DNA of 64,000 bases from JAUQQI01 sp040289115 (GTDB taxonomy: Bacteria > Chloroflexota > Dehalococcoidia > JAUQQI01). This document shows positions 1 to 8,205 of this stretch, piece by piece (position 1 is the stretch's first letter; each line of letters starts with the position of its first letter). The translations under genes were made by a program, and so were the position numbers. The stretch lies in the NCBI GenBank assembly GCA_040289115.1, contig PSKS01000003.1:54783-118782 (forward strand). The letters are read 5' to 3'. Below the pieces are notes generated by a model. The model ran no database searches. It was not told where the DNA came from and saw nothing but the letters and a program-made list of their open reading frames with translations.

Positions 1-987
1 GGCCTTGGCGATGGCCGTCTCAAACCGGTAGGCCCGGGCGTCCTTTACCCGGTCGGCCTTGTCGGCCGCCTGGAGGATGAGCCAGCGGGCCGACCGAATT
101 TCGATCTCGCTGTCGATAAGCATCCACTGGATCGCCTGCCGGGTGGAAAGGGGCGCCCCGAAGGTTTCCCGCTGCCGGGCATAATCGATGGCCATCCGCT
201 GGGCCGCCACCGCTACCCCAAGGCTGGCCGCCGAGTAGGTTATCCGGTTGCGGGTAAGCACCTCGTTGGCGATGTCCAGCCCCTGCCCCTCTTCCCCAAG
301 GATGTTGCCCGCGGGCACCCTCACCCCGTCCAGGGTTATCTCGGTGGCGTATTCGGCTGACCGTAGGGTGTGGACGATGCGGCGGATGCTGAAGCCGGGC
401 ATATGGGTCTCCACGATAAAGCAGGTGATCCCCTGCCGGCCCTTCGTCGGGTCGGTCCGGGCGTAGACCAGGCCGAAGTCGGCCCGGTCAGCCCCGGAAA
501 TGAAGACCTTGCTCCCGGTAATCACCCAGTAGTCCCCGTCTCGGACGGCCTTGGTCTGGATGGCCCGGGCTGGGTCGGAGCCACCCGAAGGTTCCGTCAG
601 GGCAAAGAAGCCTCGCTTCTCGCCCCGGAGCATCGGGTAGAGATATTTCTGGCGCTGCTCCTCGGTCCCCCGGTAGAGCTGGGCCAGGCCCACGGTCCCA
701 AAGACCCCGTAGGCCGGGGCGTAGAGGCCGGCCCGGTGCTGGGAGAGCTCCTCGAATACCAGGGCCAGTGTCACCGTGTCCAGCCCGGGCCCCCCGAACT
801 CGGCCGGCACGTCCAGCCCGTAAAGGCCCATCTCTCGGACCTTTTTGGTCAGTCGTTCCTCATCCTCCGGCGGAAGCTCAAAGGCGTCGGGGTCCAGGTC
901 CCGCTCCAAGGGTATGATCTCCTCCTGGATGAACCGGCGCACCGTCTGGACGACCATACGCTGTTCTTCGCTGGGTTGCAGGTCCAC
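1..987 (-). CDS. Acyl-CoA dehydrogenase, partial (C-terminus beyond the window)
   Basis: Flavin-dependent oxidation of an acyl-CoA to the 2-enoyl-CoA, passing electrons to an electron-transfer flavoprotein; cytoplasmic. The first 329 codons are visible with no stop. The N-terminal helical domain (about 1-125) contains AEFGGPGLD. The middle beta domain begins with FALTEPSGGSD (residues 128-138), the FAD/substrate loop of the family, and ends near VPAGNILGEEGQG. The C-terminal helical domain begins with NRITYSAASLGVA. The catalytic Glu expected near residue 370 lies off the window. GTG start chosen because GGAGG sits 7 nt upstream; the upstream ATG is in another frame. Last visible gene of the operon that starts at 2985, so probably part of acyl-CoA or sterol-like side-chain breakdown. 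Confidence 0.93.
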   Translation of the reverse strand, partial: MDLQPSEEQRMVVQTVRRFIQEEIIPLERDLDPDAFELPPEDEERLTKKVREMGLYGLDVPAEFGGPGLDTVTLALVFEELSQHRAGLYAPAYGVFGTVGLAQLYRGTEEQRQKYLYPMLRGEKRGFFALTEPSGGSDPARAIQTKAVRDGDYWVITGSKVFISGADRADFGLVYARTDPTKGRQGITCFIVETHMPGFSIRRIVHTLRSAEYATEITLDGVRVPAGNILGEEGQGLDIANEVLTRNRITYSAASLGVAVAAQRMAIDYARQRETFGAPLSTRQAIQWMLIDSEIEIRSARWLILQAADKADRVKDARAYRFETAIAKA

Positions 988-1008
988 GGCATAACCTCCG
1001 ACGCAAGG

Positions 1009-1386
1009 TTAAGGCTGCCACCGGCCGGTGACGGGCGAAAGGTGGAAGCGGCCCAGCTTCGGGGGCCGGTCGCCCGTCGCCCGGTTTCCCGGGGGCAAAT
1101 CGTAGTGGGCTTCATAGTAAAGGGTTAAAAGCTCGTACCAGCGGCTCAAATAGGCGGAGGTAACCTCATAGCGGTAAAGGGCCGCTTCGGCCCGGGTTAC
1201 CGGGTTGGGATTTTCCGGACCGAAGTGGCGCGCAATCTCACCCCGCAGGCCGAAAAGGGACCGGCCACCGGCATAGCCGATATAGAGGGTGCGGCCCTGA
1301 GGGTCGGCCACCTCGTAGACCCCCAAGGTGGCCGGGATCGCCTTAAGGTTGGCCGGGTCGAAAGGTTGCCACGGCTTACGCAGCAT
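1009..1386 (-). CDS. GIY-YIG-like nuclease-fold protein, 125 aa
   Basis: Short protein with the core of the GIY-YIG fold: GVY at residues 22-24, YIG at 35-37 and a candidate catalytic Arg at about 48 followed by GEIARHF. No second domain is present, so it is the single-domain type. The family includes endonucleases, but the substrate cannot be told here and some single-domain members have no known activity. It lies 10 nt after the DUF35 gene and 21 nt before the acyl-CoA dehydrogenase, clearly co-transcribed with acyl-CoA enzymes, which is an odd setting for a nuclease. Fold assignment is fairly safe; function is unknown. Confidence 0.75.
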   Translation of the reverse strand: MLRKPWQPFDPANLKAIPATLGVYEVADPQGRTLYIGYAGGRSLFGLRGEIARHFGPENPNPVTRAEAALYRYEVTSAYLSRWYELLTLYYEAHYDLPPGNRATGDRPPKLGRFHLSPVTGRWQP

Positions 1387-1396
1387 CGGCGGCTCC

Positions 1397-1834
1397 TCAA
1401 TCCACCACGGCGTCGGCCCGTTCCCAGACCTCCACCGGGCGGAATTTGACCAGGGTGACCTCCTCGGTTAGGGGCTCGTAGACCGCCTCCACCGGCATCC
1501 CCACGTAGATCTCGTCGTTGCGGCAGCCGACGATGTTCGTCACCAGCCGCGGGCCCTCCACCAACTCTACCACCGCCACGTTGTAGGGCAGCCGGTCTTT
1601 GAACGCGGGGTGAAAAGCCTGGTGGAACACCACAAAGCTGTAGACCGTTCCCCGCCCGGAGACCGGCTCCCAGTCCGCCTCCTCCGAAAGACACCAGTAG
1701 CAGTGGTGGGCTGGGGGGTACCGCCAGCGGCCGCAGTCCCTGCACCTTTGAAGCTTCAGCCGTCCGGCCCGGGCCGACTCCCAGAAGGACCGGTTCTGGT
1801 CGGTGATTTCGGGTAATGGCCGTTCGATATTCAC
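1397..1834 (-). CDS. DUF35 / OB-fold Zn-ribbon partner of thiolase-like protein
   Basis: 145-aa protein of the DUF35 (ChsH2-C/OB-fold) family. An N-terminal helix is followed by a rubredoxin-like zinc ribbon with C31-x2-C34 and C45-x2-C48, then an OB-fold from about residue 58 onward (SGRGTVYSFVV...). In this family the protein binds acyl-CoA and forms a complex with a thiolase-fold partner. The ATG overlaps the stop of the upstream thiolase-like gene by 4 nt, the usual arrangement of such pairs, so the two products very likely work as one enzyme. The exact reaction (thiolase or retro-aldolase) is discussed under the neighbour. Confidence 0.9.
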   Translation of the reverse strand: MNIERPLPEITDQNRSFWESARAGRLKLQRCRDCGRWRYPPAHHCYWCLSEEADWEPVSGRGTVYSFVVFHQAFHPAFKDRLPYNVAVVELVEGPRLVTNIVGCRNDEIYVGMPVEAVYEPLTEEVTLVKFRPVEVWERADAVVD

Positions 1835-2985
1835 CGCTCCCGCCCCAAAACTAAGGTTGCGTGGGTGGTCATGATGCCACCCTGGTTACTCACCACCGCA
1901 ATTTTGGCGTCGGGCACCTGCCGGGGTCCGGCCTCGCCCCGGAGCTGGCGGACCGCCTCGACGATAAGCTGCATGCCCGGCATACCGGTCTCGGCCAGGA
2001 GGCCCCCGCTGGTGTTCATGGGGAGCTCGCCCCCAAGCTCGATGCGGCCGCCCTCGACGAAGGCCCCGCCCTCCCCCTTCTGGCAGAACCCGTAGTCCTC
2101 AAGGGTGATGATAGGCACAATGGTGAAGCAGTCGTAAAGCTGAACAACATCCACATCCTTTGGGGTAATTCCGGCCATCTCGAAGGCGATGCGGCCCGAT
2201 TCTCTGGCACCGCTGGTGGTCCAGTCTTCACGCAGGACCAGGTCCTTGGCGGGATGTGACTGCCCGACCCCGAGGATGTAAACGGGGGGCTTTTTCAGAT
2301 CCCGGGCCCGCTCCTCGGAGGTAACCACCACCGCCGCCCCGCCGTCGGTTATGGGACAGCAATCGTAAAGGCGCAGGGGCTCCACGACAAACCGGCTCTT
2401 AAAGTAGTCTTCTATAGTTATTGGCTCCCGGAACTGGGCGTTGGGGTTAAGGGCGGCATGCTTGCGGCAGGCGATGGCCACGGCCGCCAGTTGCTCGGGC
2501 TTTAGTCCGAACTCGGCCATGTAGCGGCGGGTGATCAGGGCGTAGCCGGCGGGGGCGCCCATCAGGCCGTAGGCGGCCTCGTCCCCGCTGATCCGCCGAT
2601 AGGCGGCCCGGGAACCGGTGAGGGGATTGTCCCCGTAGCTGCAGACCACCACCTCGGCCATCCCGGCCTCGATGACGCTCATCGCATACCAGATTAGGCC
2701 AATGTTGGAGGCGCCGGCCTGGTCTATGGTCGCCGTAACCTTTGGGGATAGTCCGAGGGCCTGGGAGACCCTGGCGCTGTAAAGCATCTGGAAGTCCGAG
2801 GTGGGTGCCTTGGTGAGTACCCCGTCCACCTGGTTTTTGGTGAGACCGGCGTCGTCTAAGGCCCGGCGGATGGCCTCAACGTTAAGGGCGACGTGGGACC
2901 AGCCGGGAAGCTTGCCATAGGGGGTGTTACCGACCCCGACGATGCAGTAGCGGCGGCGAAAGGGCCATTTGGCGGTTGTTGGCAT
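1831..2985 (-). CDS. Thiolase-fold lipid-transfer protein (SCP-x/Ltp2-like)
   Basis: 384-aa thiolase-superfamily protein of the SCP-x/lipid-transfer type. Thiolase landmarks are present: LYDCFT at 283-288, NTSGGLL at 324-330 and a C-terminal VVSNQGG. The usual nucleophile motif (Cys-Ala-Ser-Gly) is replaced by Gly-Ala-Ser-Asn at 91-94, so the active-site Cys is missing. Established for the family: Ltp2-type proteins without thiolase activity pair with DUF35 proteins and cleave side-chain beta-hydroxyacyl-CoA by a retro-aldol reaction. Here the downstream DUF35 gene overlaps by 4 nt, so a retro-aldolase role is a fair inference. First gene of the minus-strand operon, with a good promoter at 3029-3057. 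Confidence 0.88.
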   Translation of the reverse strand: MPTTAKWPFRRRYCIVGVGNTPYGKLPGWSHVALNVEAIRRALDDAGLTKNQVDGVLTKAPTSDFQMLYSARVSQALGLSPKVTATIDQAGASNIGLIWYAMSVIEAGMAEVVVCSYGDNPLTGSRAAYRRISGDEAAYGLMGAPAGYALITRRYMAEFGLKPEQLAAVAIACRKHAALNPNAQFREPITIEDYFKSRFVVEPLRLYDCCPITDGGAAVVVTSEERARDLKKPPVYILGVGQSHPAKDLVLREDWTTSGARESGRIAFEMAGITPKDVDVVQLYDCFTIVPIITLEDYGFCQKGEGGAFVEGGRIELGGELPMNTSGGLLAETGMPGMQLIVEAVRQLRGEAGPRQVPDAKIAVVSNQGGIMTTHATLVLGRER

Positions 2986-3028
2986 CGCTTGAGCCCCGAA
3001 ATTGAGCGGTAGACTCCGGGTCCTTTAG

Positions 3029-3057
3029 ACTGTACGCCAGGGCCCCAGGTATGTCAA
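3029..3057 (-). promoter_or_regulatory. Sigma-70 promoter of the thiolase/acyl-CoA operon
   Basis: Read on the minus strand: TTGACA (3057-3052), 17-nt spacer, TACAGT (3034-3029). The start codon at 2985 lies about 40 nt downstream. Perfect -35 box with a 4/6 -10 box. Confidence 0.75.
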
Positions 3058-3610
3058 CCGGTGCACCCGCAAAGTCAGCCCACCGGACCAACTAACGGGC
3101 CGACTCCGGCCCCGGTGCTGGCCACCGGGCTAACAAGTCGACCAGCAGGTCGGGGCCGATGGTCCGGTCAGCCCCAGCCCGAAGAGGCAAGCCACCTCCA
3201 ACACGACCGTGCCAAGGGCCCCAGAGATGCTGGAGCCAAGCCTCCACCCTCAACAGGACCGGCCCGGAGCATCCCTGGGTGCATCGGCCGGAGGCTGGAC
3301 TACTTCAAGGCTGCGTAGCCGACGGCTGCGGTCCCCAGGCCGGGCCCGGCGGCGGCCTTGGTCGCTGCGCCGAGTTCAGCCCACCAAACGGGGTACCGGG
3401 CGATGGTGCCGGCGGCGGGGGTCGTCTCGGTGGCCGGCGCGTTAGAAGCGCCCGGCCCGGCCTGCCCCGGGGCCGTGCGACCAGGCCCGCAGGATGGCGG
3501 CCGCAGTAAGCTGACCCCCAAAGGAGCCGACCCCATCATGGGAGGTCCTCCCCGAGGGATGGGCCAACTACGGCCTCCGCGGGCCCCTTAGCCGCCTTGA
3601 CGGTAGGCCA
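3058..3610. other. Intergenic stretch with no supported gene
   Basis: GC-rich stretch between the divergent thiolase and mntH genes. Open frames in it have low-complexity Pro/Gly/Arg composition on both strands, no ribosome site and no family motif. I see no RNA gene, mobile element or clear repeat. Confidence 0.5.
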
Positions 3611-3630
3611 TTGTTGGAGATAATTTTAAA

Positions 3631-3662
3631 TGTGAATTTAATGCCAATTAAAGATATTCACA
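3631..3662. promoter_or_regulatory. AT-rich palindrome upstream of mntH, candidate operator
   Basis: Outer arms TGTGAAT (3631-3637) and ATTCACA (3656-3662) and inner arms TTTAAT (3637-3642) and ATTAAA (3647-3652) form a nested dyad of 32 bp in otherwise very GC-rich DNA. It ends 15 nt before the mntH ATG and covers a possible -10 (TTTAAT, with TTGGAG 17 nt upstream). This is the position expected for a metal-responsive repressor site. The regulator is not in the window. Confidence 0.55.
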
Positions 3663-3677
3663 GGTAAGGTGCCGAGT

Positions 3678-5000
3678 ATGGGGCCTAAAACGGGTGTCCG
3701 GGGCCTCTTCCGGCAGCTCCTTGATGACGCCGCCACGCGCCGACTGGCCCAGGGGGTCCTTACGGGGCAAGTCGCCCTCCCCTTCTGGCGGCGGCTCCTC
3801 GCCTTCCTGGGGCCGGCCTTTGTGGCCTCGGTCGCCTACATGGACCCGGGGAACTTTGCCACCAACATATCCGCTGGGGCCCGCTACGGCAACATGCTCC
3901 TGTGGGTAGTGGTTATGAGCAACCTGATGGCGATGCTCATTCAGGCCCTGTCGGCCAAGCTGGGCATCGCCACCGGCCGCAGCCTGCCGGAGCTCATCCG
4001 GGACCACTTCCCCCGGCCCCTGGTAATCTTCCTGTGGGTGGTTGCCGAGCTGGTGGCCATGGCTACGGACCTAGCCGAGTTCCTCGGGGCGGCCCTGGGC
4101 CTCAACCTCCTATTTGGGATCCCGATGTTCCCGGCCGCCCTCCTGACCGGGGTCCTCGCTTTTGTTATCCTGAGTCTGGAGCACTACGGCTTTCGCCCCC
4201 TCGAGGCCACCATTACCCTGTTCGTCGGGGTCATCGCCCTCTGCTACTTCATCGAGGTCGGCTTCTTCACCCACCCCGACTGGGCTGAGGTGGGCTTGGC
4301 CGTTCTGCACCCGACCCTTACCGACAGCGAAAGCCTGCTTCTGGCGGTGGGAATTCTGGGGGCGACGGTCATGCCCCACGTGATTTACCTACATTCGGCC
4401 CTAACCCAGGGCCGGGTCGTCGTCCGGACTGAGGCCGCCAAACGGTTACTGTTTCGCTACGAGCTTATCGATGTGGTCCTGGCCATGGGCGTAGCTGGCC
4501 TTATAAACGGGGCGATGCTCATAATGGCCGCCGCCACCTTCCACCAGGGCGGCTTTCACGAGCTGACCGAGCTTACGGATGCTTACCTTACCCTCCGGCC
4601 GCTGCTGGGACCCCTGGCCGCCACCGTGTTCGCCGTGGCCCTCCTGGCCTCGGGCCTTTCTTCCTCGACGGTGGGGACCATGGCCGGACAGGTAATTATG
4701 CAGGGGTTTCTGCGGCGCAAGATCCCCGTCTGGTTGCGGCGGCTGGTCACCATGCTCCCGGCCATTGGGGTTGTCGGGGCCGGCTTTGACCCAACCCGGG
4801 CCCTGGTCTTGAGCCAGGTAGTCCTCTCCTTCGGCATTCCCTTCGCGCTAATCCCCCTCATCATTTTCACCTGTCGCCGGGAGCTCATGGGTTCTTTGGT
4901 CAACTCCCGCCGCACCACCGCCGCCGTCGCCGTCGTTGCCGTCGTCATCGTCGGTCTTAACCTTTTCCTCCTATACCGCACCCTTATCGAGGGCCCATGA
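3678..5000 (+). CDS. mntH: Nramp-family divalent metal transporter
   Basis: 440-aa, about 11 transmembrane helices, proton-coupled uptake of Mn2+/Fe2+ or related ions across the cytoplasmic membrane. The two metal-binding motifs of the family are intact: DPGN at residues 56-59 in helix 1 and MPH at about 232-234 in helix 6. Length is normal for bacterial MntH. ATG at 3678 is preferred because AAGGTG lies 6 nt upstream; an in-frame GTG at 3669 is possible. The stop overlaps the start of the universal stress protein by 4 nt. A palindrome just upstream suggests metal-dependent control (inference). Confidence 0.93.
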   Translation: MGPKTGVRGLFRQLLDDAATRRLAQGVLTGQVALPFWRRLLAFLGPAFVASVAYMDPGNFATNISAGARYGNMLLWVVVMSNLMAMLIQALSAKLGIATGRSLPELIRDHFPRPLVIFLWVVAELVAMATDLAEFLGAALGLNLLFGIPMFPAALLTGVLAFVILSLEHYGFRPLEATITLFVGVIALCYFIEVGFFTHPDWAEVGLAVLHPTLTDSESLLLAVGILGATVMPHVIYLHSALTQGRVVVRTEAAKRLLFRYELIDVVLAMGVAGLINGAMLIMAAATFHQGGFHELTELTDAYLTLRPLLGPLAATVFAVALLASGLSSSTVGTMAGQVIMQGFLRRKIPVWLRRLVTMLPAIGVVGAGFDPTRALVLSQVVLSFGIPFALIPLIIFTCRRELMGSLVNSRRTTAAVAVVAVVIVGLNLFLLYRTLIEGP

Positions 5001-5893
5001 GCCGGCTCAGGCGCCTGCTCCTGCCCCTCGACGGCTCCCGGCCGGCGGAGGCCGCCCTGGGCCTCGGGGCCTTTCTGGCCCGCCGCCTAGGGGCCGAGCT
5101 GGTCCTGCTCCACGTCCTGGAGCGCCGGCCCCCGGAGCGGGTCCACGGCCAGCCCCACCTCCGTTCGGCACCAGAGGCCCAGGCTTACCTGGACCGGGTA
5201 GCCGCCCGACTTCGGGAGCAGGACCTTAAGGTCGAAACCCACCTCCACGCCGAACCGGAAGCCGACGTTGCTGCCGCCATTGCTGCCCATATCCGGGAGC
5301 AGGCCGGGGACCTGGTGGTGATGAGTACCCACGGCCAGGGTGGGGTGCGGGGCTGGGCCCTGGGCAGCATCGCCCAGCAGGTGGTCCGGCGGGGCTGTCC
5401 GGTGCTACTGGTTCGGCCGGAAGCCCCGGCCGGTCCCCCCGAGGCTGTGGAACGGGTGGTGGTGCCCCTCGACGGAACCTCAACGGGGGAGGCTGCCCTG
5501 CCCATGGCCGCCGCCGTCGCCGCCGGCTGCGGCCTGCCGGTCACCCTCATCACCGTGGTGCCTTCGGTCCGAACCCTCCAGCCCGAGCGCCGGCCGGTTG
5601 CGGCCTTCCTGCCCGGGACTACGGCGGCCTTCCTCGACCTGGAAGCCGAAGCGGCCGACCAGTATCTAAAGGAGGTTAGCCGTCGCCTGGAGGCGGAGTT
5701 CGGCCTCCGGGCGGCCACCGAAGTCCGCCGCGGCCACCCGGCGGCCGAACTAGCCCGGGTCACCGGACGGGAGACCCTCCTGGTGATGGCTACCAGGGGC
5801 AGGTACGGCCTGGGCGGCCTCTGGGCGGGGAGTGTGTCGGCCCGGGTGGTAGCCGCTACTCGGGGGCCGGTTCTGTTGGTGCCGGCGCCTTAG
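4997..5893 (+). CDS. Tandem universal stress protein (two UspA domains)
   Basis: 298 aa made of two UspA domains (about 1-140 and 150-298). Each ends with the ATP-binding pattern of nucleotide-binding Usp proteins: GQGGVRGWALGS then VLLVRP in the first, GRYGLGGLWAGS then VLLVPAP in the second. Cytoplasmic. The gene overlaps mntH by 4 nt (ATGA), so it is translationally coupled to the metal transporter; a role in regulating or sensing for that transporter is inference. Its stop codon overlaps that of the convergent AI-2E-type gene by 4 nt. Confidence 0.92.
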   Translation: MSRLRRLLLPLDGSRPAEAALGLGAFLARRLGAELVLLHVLERRPPERVHGQPHLRSAPEAQAYLDRVAARLREQDLKVETHLHAEPEADVAAAIAAHIREQAGDLVVMSTHGQGGVRGWALGSIAQQVVRRGCPVLLVRPEAPAGPPEAVERVVVPLDGTSTGEAALPMAAAVAAGCGLPVTLITVVPSVRTLQPERRPVAAFLPGTTAAFLDLEAEAADQYLKEVSRRLEAEFGLRAATEVRRGHPAAELARVTGRETLLVMATRGRYGLGGLWAGSVSARVVAATRGPVLLVPAP

Positions 5894-6891
5894 GTCCCGT
5901 CGGTCCGGTAACGGTCAACGACCACCTTGATGGCCGCGGCCGCAGGGACCGCCAGTACCACCCCTAAAAGCCCGGCCAAGACCCCGCCGCATAGAACCGC
6001 AAAGAGGGTCAAGACCGGGTGAAGTCCAGTCGCCCGCCCTAGCACTATGGGAATCACTAACTGGTCTTCCATTTGTCGTAGAACGAGGTAGCTGAGAAGA
6101 ATAGCGGCGGCTGCCTCCGGTCCGTGCTGGGCTAGGCCAAGTCCGGCCGCCAGGACAGCCGCGGCCGCCGGCCCGACAAAGGGGACTACCTCCAGCAGGC
6201 CAGTGAGCAGGGCCACGGCCAGGGCGTAGCGCAGGTTAAATCCGAACTTTAAGACCATATAAGTGACGGCGGCCATAAAAAGCACCAGGAAGAGCTGACC
6301 CCGCAGGTAACGGCCAAAAACCCGGTGAACGGGCCTAGCCAGGGCCGAAACCTCAGTCCTTACCTCCCCGGGCAGAAGCGCCAGCGCCCCGGCGGCCAGG
6401 CGCCGGCCGTCCAGCAACAAGTAGAAAGCCACCACTAGGGTCAAAAAACTGCCCAATATAGTCTCCAGTAGGGCGGCGGCCACCTGGAGAGCTTCCCGGG
6501 GCTCACCCGCGAAGGCCTCGGCCGTTCGGACCAAGTAAAGGCCCAGGGCCCGGGCGGTAAGGGGCCGGCCGAAGAGGTCCAGCTCCGGGCTGCCGAAAAG
6601 CCGCAGGAAGACCGCCTCCAAAATCTCCGGCCCGTGCCGAGTCAGCTCCTGGGCCTCAATCCCCAGTAGGGGGATCAGCACCGCCGCCAGGCCCGCGAGG
6701 ACGCCCAGGAACACGAGGTAGACCGCCACAACCGCCGCGGCACGGGGCACCCTGAGCCACCGGCCCAGCGCCCCGACCGCCGGGTCAAGCAGGTACGCCA
6801 GCACCGTTCCCAAGATGAAAGGCGGCAGAATCGGCCTCACCAGGTAAAGAAAGGCCGCCGCAGCCCCGATCAGCCACCAGTGGCGGCTCAA
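5890..6891 (-). CDS. AI-2E/PerM family membrane protein
   Basis: 333-aa membrane protein with two N-terminal helices, a soluble central segment, and five or so C-terminal helices. The C-terminal part has the family pattern FGFNLRYALAVALLTGLLE, then VPFVGP, and a late VIPIVLGRATGLHPV. Members export or exchange small solutes (autoinducer-2 in TqsA, Na+/H+ in others); the substrate here is unknown. The start overlaps the stop of the ABC ATPase gene by 4 nt, so it is the last gene of the transporter operon. That context suggests an auxiliary transport role, which is weakly supported. Confidence 0.88.
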   Translation of the reverse strand: MSRHWWLIGAAAAFLYLVRPILPPFILGTVLAYLLDPAVGALGRWLRVPRAAAVVAVYLVFLGVLAGLAAVLIPLLGIEAQELTRHGPEILEAVFLRLFGSPELDLFGRPLTARALGLYLVRTAEAFAGEPREALQVAAALLETILGSFLTLVVAFYLLLDGRRLAAGALALLPGEVRTEVSALARPVHRVFGRYLRGQLFLVLFMAAVTYMVLKFGFNLRYALAVALLTGLLEVVPFVGPAAAAVLAAGLGLAQHGPEAAAAILLSYLVLRQMEDQLVIPIVLGRATGLHPVLTLFAVLCGGVLAGLLGVVLAVPAAAAIKVVVDRYRTDGT

Positions 6892-8201
6892 TCTCCCCCG
6901 GCCTGCCCCCAGCCCGGCAAGAAAACCACGTCTAGCCTCGGGTCGTGGCCCAGCAGGCCGACGTATCGGGCCCAGGCGATGGCCGTCTCCAGCTGCCGGC
7001 CCGCCTCGGCCCGACTAAAGACCTGCTCCAGCCGAGACCGAAAGACCTGGGCGAGAATCCGGTGCCGGGGACTCGCCTGGAGGGCCTCCATCAGGTCCCG
7101 GATCAGCTCCACCCGGTCTAGGAGCTGGCGGCGCAGGATGCTCCGGCGACCTTCCGGGTCGGCCACGGCCAATTTCCGACCGGCCTCGGTCAGCAGCACA
7201 TCCCCCTCCACCACCTCCACCAAGTCCAGCAGGTCGGCGGCTTCCACCACCGGCAAGAGGTCACCGGCCTCGAGGCCCAGATCCTCTGCCAGCCGGTAAA
7301 GGTCTTCCCGGCCGCCCCGGGCCCGGACTTGCTCCACTAATCCGGCCACCTGCCCCAAAGAGACATGGGGAAGCATCTGGTAAACGGGGGGCGCCTCGGC
7401 CGGTACTTCCGGTTGCCCCACAGCGGACACCAGGGTCTCAGCCGCCGGGCTGGTCATGACCCGGTAGACCACGTCCACCAGGGCCGCCCGCTCCGGGCCC
7501 CGGACCTGCCGCAAGTCAGGGGGCAGTCCCGGAAGCTCCAGCCGAACCCGGGCCGGGTTTGCCCCTAGGATCACGATTCGGTCCGCCAGGGCCGCGGCCT
7601 CATCGATGTTGTGGGTCACCATCAGGACGGCCCGGGTCGGCAGCCGCCGCCCAACCCATAACTCGAAAAACTCCCGCCTCAGGTTCTCGGCCGTAAGCAC
7701 ATCCAAGGCTGAGAAGGGCTCGTCCATGAGCAGCACTTCCGGACCCACCGCTAGGGCCCGGGCAAAACCCACCCGCTGGCGCATTCCGCCTGAAAGCTCC
7801 CGGGGGTAGGCCGTTTCAAAACCCTTAAGGCCCACCAGCTCCACCATCTCCCGAGCCCGCTGCTCCCGGCTCCAGCGGGGAATACCCCGGGCCAGCAGGC
7901 CGAGTTCCACGTTTCCCAGCACGGTAAGCCAGGGGAAGAGGGCAAAGGTTTGAAAGACCATAGCCACCGCCGGGTTAACCCCCCGCAGGGGCTCACCCCG
8001 GACCAGCACCTGCCCTCTGGACGGTGGGACCAGACCCGCCAGGATGCGCAGCAGGGTCGATTTGCCGCAGCCCGAAGGCCCCAGCAGGGCCACAAATTCG
8101 CCCTCGGAAAGCTCCAGGCTAACCCGGTCCAGAATGAGGACGGGCTGACCGTCGCCGTAGATTTTAGTGACCTGGTCGGCTTTGAGCAAGGGCACCGGCA
8201 T
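6888..8201 (-). CDS. NitT/TauT-type ABC transporter ATPase with AAA-associated C-terminal domain
   Basis: 437-aa ATPase. Residues 1-250 are a normal ABC domain: Walker A GPSGCGKST, signature LSGGMRQR, Walker B VLLMDEP, switch His in MVTHNIDEA. From about 270 to the end is the AAA-associated C-terminal domain (PF09821 type) with winged-helix-like segments; this extension is known from nitrate/sulfonate/taurine-like ATPases of various lineages and its function is not established. ATG at 8201 chosen because it lies 4 nt after the permease stop; the earlier ATG at 8240 would overlap the permease. Energises the fused permease encoded just upstream. Confidence 0.92.
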   Translation of the reverse strand: MPVPLLKADQVTKIYGDGQPVLILDRVSLELSEGEFVALLGPSGCGKSTLLRILAGLVPPSRGQVLVRGEPLRGVNPAVAMVFQTFALFPWLTVLGNVELGLLARGIPRWSREQRAREMVELVGLKGFETAYPRELSGGMRQRVGFARALAVGPEVLLMDEPFSALDVLTAENLRREFFELWVGRRLPTRAVLMVTHNIDEAAALADRIVILGANPARVRLELPGLPPDLRQVRGPERAALVDVVYRVMTSPAAETLVSAVGQPEVPAEAPPVYQMLPHVSLGQVAGLVEQVRARGGREDLYRLAEDLGLEAGDLLPVVEAADLLDLVEVVEGDVLLTEAGRKLAVADPEGRRSILRRQLLDRVELIRDLMEALQASPRHRILAQVFRSRLEQVFSRAEAGRQLETAIAWARYVGLLGHDPRLDVVFLPGWGQAGGD

Positions 8202-8205
8202 GGTT

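Noticed and set aside
3061..3591. Overlapping small frames in the mntH upstream gap
   Set aside because: All have biased composition and no ribosome site or similarity; none is favoured over the others.
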